Shown here: one piece after another, positions 61,947-64,000 of the stretch
Position numbering within the stretch: the first letter of the stretch is position 1
Layout: each line of letters starts with the position of its first letter
From: Neisseria sp. Marseille-Q6792
Lineage (GTDB): Bacteria; Pseudomonadota; Gammaproteobacteria; Burkholderiales; Neisseriaceae
Direction of reading: 5' to 3'
Length of the DNA: 64,000 bases
Assembly: GCF_943181435.1 (NCBI RefSeq)
Contig: NZ_OW969598.1
Coordinates: 1,960,519 to 2,024,518, forward strand
Program-made: the position numbers and the translations under genes
The notes under the pieces: model-generated
What the model was told of the DNA's origin: nothing
The model's database searches: none
Seen by the model: the letters and a program-made list of their open reading frames with translations, nothing else

Positions 61947-62360
61947 TCAGGCGGCGTAATATTGCATTCCCCACAGAATGAAGGCGTAACGCGCCGTTTT
62001 GCCGATAACCAGCATCAGCCCGCTTGTCCACGGATTCAACCGCAGCCAGCCAGCGGCAAGCGGCAGTGCGTCGCCGATGACGGGCAGCCAGGCAAACGCA
62101 AGCAGCCATACGCCGTAACGCTTCATTATCCTGATTGTTTTTTCAGACGGCATTTTTCGGGAAGGCAGCAAACGCCCCATCCAATAGGAAACCATACTGC
62201 CCAATCCGTTGGCAAGGCCGGCGCACAGCCATGCGCCGTATGCATGTTCGGAAAAGCGGTGGACGAATAGGGCAAAGGCGGCTTCCGATGTGCCGGGCAG
62301 GAGGGTGGCGGAAGTGAAGGCGGAAAAGGCGAGTGCGGCGTAGGCGGAAAAAACGGTCAT
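61947..62360 (-). CDS. YqaA/DedA-type small membrane protein
   Basis: 137 residues from MTVFSAYAALAFSAFTSATL (62360), with LPGTSEAAFALFVH, a short NGLGSMVSYWMGRLLPSR (G-S-x-x-x-Y-x-x-G motif of SNARE-associated/DedA proteins) and a second half AFAWLPVIGDALPLAAGWLR. A DUS encodes KMPSEK in the middle loop. Such proteins are linked to membrane homeostasis. Translation signals are weak for both candidate starts. Confidence 0.8.
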   Translation of the reverse strand: MTVFSAYAALAFSAFTSATLLPGTSEAAFALFVHRFSEHAYGAWLCAGLANGLGSMVSYWMGRLLPSRKMPSEKTIRIMKRYGVWLLAFAWLPVIGDALPLAAGWLRLNPWTSGLMLVIGKTARYAFILWGMQYYAA

Positions 62361-62565
62361 GTACGGTTTGTGATAAATCAAAATGAGGATTGAAAAAATA
62401 CAGCGTCGGCGTGCTTGTCGGGATAATAGCGGATGTTGTCCGGCAAGGATATGCCGACGGCTTGCAAATTTGTGAAATGTCAGTATGATTCACGCCGCCC
62501 TTGAAGAATGTCAATTTTTGCCGTCCGAACCGTGTAATGTATTCCAATAAAATGAAAGGCAAATC

Positions 62566-63789
62566 ATGTCTGCGCAATCACAAAACAACCATACGTCCCC
62601 GTTGGTCGTCTTGACCACGCTGTTCTTCATGATGGGTTTTATTACCTGCATGAACGACATCCTTATCCCTCATTTGAAAGAAATTTTCGACCTGACTTAC
62701 GTTCAGGCGATGCTGATTCAATTCTGTTTCTTTACCGCCTATGCGGTGATGTCGATTCCCATGGGTACGCTGGTGGGCAAAATCGGTTATAAAAACGGCG
62801 TTATCGGCGGCTTTCTGCTGACGGCGGTCGGATGCCTGTTGTTTTATCCTGCTGCGGGCAGCCATTCTTATGCGGTATTTTTGGGCGCGTTGTTTATTTT
62901 GGCTTCCGGCGTAACGCTGCTTCAGGTCGCCGGTAATCCTTATGTTACCCTGCTGGCGAAACCCGGCAAGGAATCGGCAACGCTGACGCTGGTTCAGGCG
63001 TTCAATTCTTTGGGTACGACCATTGCGCCTCAAATCGGCGCGTTCCTGATTCTGGCGGACGCAACCCAAACCGTCAGTAAGGCGGAACAGATTTCTTCCG
63101 TACAGATTCCCTATTTGGGACTGGCGGGGCTGCTGATTATCCTTGCCGTTTTCGTGAAAATGATCCGGCTGCCCGACGCGCAAAAAATTGCCGCTGAGGA
63201 AAGCGCGCACAACCACGACGGCAAAACCGGCGTATGGCAATACAAACATCTCGTGTTCGGTGCGGCAGGCATTTTCTGCTATGTCGGCGCGGAGGTGTCT
63301 ATCGGTTCGCTGATGGTCAACGTATTGGGTTATCTGAAAGGGCTGGATCATGCTTCTGCCGCGCATTACCTGTCGTTCTATTGGGGCGGCGCGATGGTCG
63401 GACGTTTCCTCGGTTCGGCGGTGATGGCGAAATTCGCGCCCAACCGCTATCTGGCGTTTAACGCATCGGCTGCGGTCATACTGCTTGCCGTCGCGATGGT
63501 GACGGGTAGCGGCAATGCGGATGTGGCGATGTGGTCGCTGCTTGCCATCGGTTTTTTCAACTCGATTATGTTCCCGACGATTTTCTCTTTAGCAACCAAA
63601 GGGTTGGGCAAATTTACCAACGCGGCTTCCGGTGTGCTGTGTACCGCGATTGTCGGCGGTGCGGTCGTGCCGGTGATTCAAGGTTGGGCGGCGGATACTT
63701 ACACCCTGATGTCTTCGTTTGTCGTTTCCGTTATCTGTTACCTGTATATCGTGTTTTTTGCGGTGTACGGATATAGGGCGGACGAATAA
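62566..63789 (+). CDS. gluP: Glucose/galactose transporter GluP (MFS)
   Basis: 407 residues, 12 membrane helices. VLTTLFFMMGFITCMNDILI and LTYVQAMLIQFCFFTAYAVM open the protein as in FucP/GluP sugar:H+ symporters; AVGCLLFYPAAGSHSYAVFL and LQVAGNPYVTLLAKPG are family hallmarks. In neisseriae the corresponding gene is called gluP. AAGGCAAATC precedes the ATG. A paired-DUS terminator follows at 63805-63833. Confidence 0.93.
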   Translation: MSAQSQNNHTSPLVVLTTLFFMMGFITCMNDILIPHLKEIFDLTYVQAMLIQFCFFTAYAVMSIPMGTLVGKIGYKNGVIGGFLLTAVGCLLFYPAAGSHSYAVFLGALFILASGVTLLQVAGNPYVTLLAKPGKESATLTLVQAFNSLGTTIAPQIGAFLILADATQTVSKAEQISSVQIPYLGLAGLLIILAVFVKMIRLPDAQKIAAEESAHNHDGKTGVWQYKHLVFGAAGIFCYVGAEVSIGSLMVNVLGYLKGLDHASAAHYLSFYWGGAMVGRFLGSAVMAKFAPNRYLAFNASAAVILLAVAMVTGSGNADVAMWSLLAIGFFNSIMFPTIFSLATKGLGKFTNAASGVLCTAIVGGAVVPVIQGWAADTYTLMSSFVVSVICYLYIVFFAVYGYRADE

Positions 63790-63804
63790 TCTTTTTCTTG
63801 AGAA

Positions 63805-63833
63805 ATGCCGTCTGAACATCTTTCAGACGGCAT
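63805..63833 (+). terminator. Paired-DUS terminator after gluP
   Basis: ATGCCGTCTGAA (63805-63816) and TTCAGACGGCAT (63822-63833) with a 5 nt loop and T5. Confidence 0.85.
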
Positions 63834-63875
63834 TTTTGCGTACCGGTGTTTGCGGCGTGTGTGCCGAGATTTTAA

Positions 63876-64000
63876 TATAGTGGATTAACAAAAACCAGTA
63901 CGGCGTTGCCTCGCCTTAGCTCAAAGAGAACGATTCTCTAAGGTGCTGAAGCACCAAGTGAATCGGTTCCGTACTATTTGTACTGTCTGCGGCTTCGTCG
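63876..64000. repeat. Correia element, cut by the window end
   Basis: Starts TATAGTGGATTAACAAAAAC and includes the long-form centre (AAGGTGCTGAAGCACC). The first 125 bp match the copies at 36092 and 54395 in orientation; about 30 bp should follow beyond the window. Confidence 0.9.

Overview
The window is a chromosomal segment from a human-associated Neisseria of the meningitidis/gonorrhoeae/lactamica/polysaccharea group. The evidence is the very frequent 12-base uptake sequence ATGCCGTCTGAA, often as inverted pairs that serve as terminators; several 150-155 bp Correia elements with TATAGTGG...CCACTATA ends; dRS3 palindromes (ATTCCC-N8-GGGAAT) with a 1.3 kb mosaic array; and the neisserial gene sets pglFGHBCD, pilMNOPQ-aroK-aroB and gluP. 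Species cannot be fixed from sequence alone. From memory, the PBP1A tail and the single PilQ small repeat look unlike typical meningococcal or gonococcal alleles, so a commensal such as N. lactamica or N. polysaccharea is plausible.

Layout. 1-3.4 kb: start of dnaE, an ABC-transporter remnant, two small overlapping genes, a Correia element and a PHP phosphoesterase. 3.4-15.2 kb: avtA, then the O-linked protein glycosylation locus on the minus strand (transcribed as sugar dehydrogenase, pglF, pglG, pglH, pglB, an 874 bp inserted cassette, pglC, pglD). 15.3-20.9 kb: ribD, nrdR, a class II amidotransferase, a large dRS3/RS mosaic array, aroB and aroK. 21-26.2 kb: type IV pilus genes pilMNOPQ, divergent from ponA (26.4-28.8 kb). 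28.9-35.9 kb: engB, cytochrome c4, ccsB-ccsA (cytochrome c maturation), tsaD and an lpxL-type acyltransferase. 36-39.9 kb: a candidate small RNA, metK between two oppositely oriented Correia elements, dacB, and a flavin reductase behind a Fur-like promoter. 40-48.6 kb: a two-component system, rng, grxC, secB, recG and a peptide-binding protein. 48.6-50.5 kb: an AT-rich accessory island. 50.5-64 kb: a YihY-type membrane protein, a WrbA-like flavoprotein, queuosine genes queC-D-E with an accessory insert, tRNA-Pro(CGG), nagZ, an NhaC-type antiporter, a DegP-type lipoprotein protease, nth, a YqaA-type membrane protein and gluP.

The most novel stretch is 48.6-50.5 kb. It holds a decayed or switched-off bacteriocin locus: a small two-helix membrane protein (possible immunity protein), a peptide precursor with a textbook double-glycine leader that is one G short of being in frame at a G6 tract, and the ATPase end of a bacteriocin-exporting ABC transporter split by a Correia element. 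The island carries the N. mucosa-type uptake dialect AGGTCGTCTGAA, which suggests import from another Neisseria. A second notable element is the 874 bp cassette between pglB and pglC, bounded by perfect 13 bp inverted repeats and an 8 bp target duplication and carrying two small intact genes and an EcoRI-type methylase fragment.

Functionally the window links surface biology (pilus secretin and alignment complex, pilin glycosylation, lipid A acylation, peptidoglycan synthesis and remodelling) with housekeeping (replication, tRNA modification, cytochrome c assembly, cofactor synthesis). Many operons end at paired uptake sequences, and several stop codons (pglD, the 67-residue protein at 1.9-2.1 kb) are supplied by the TGA inside the uptake sequence.
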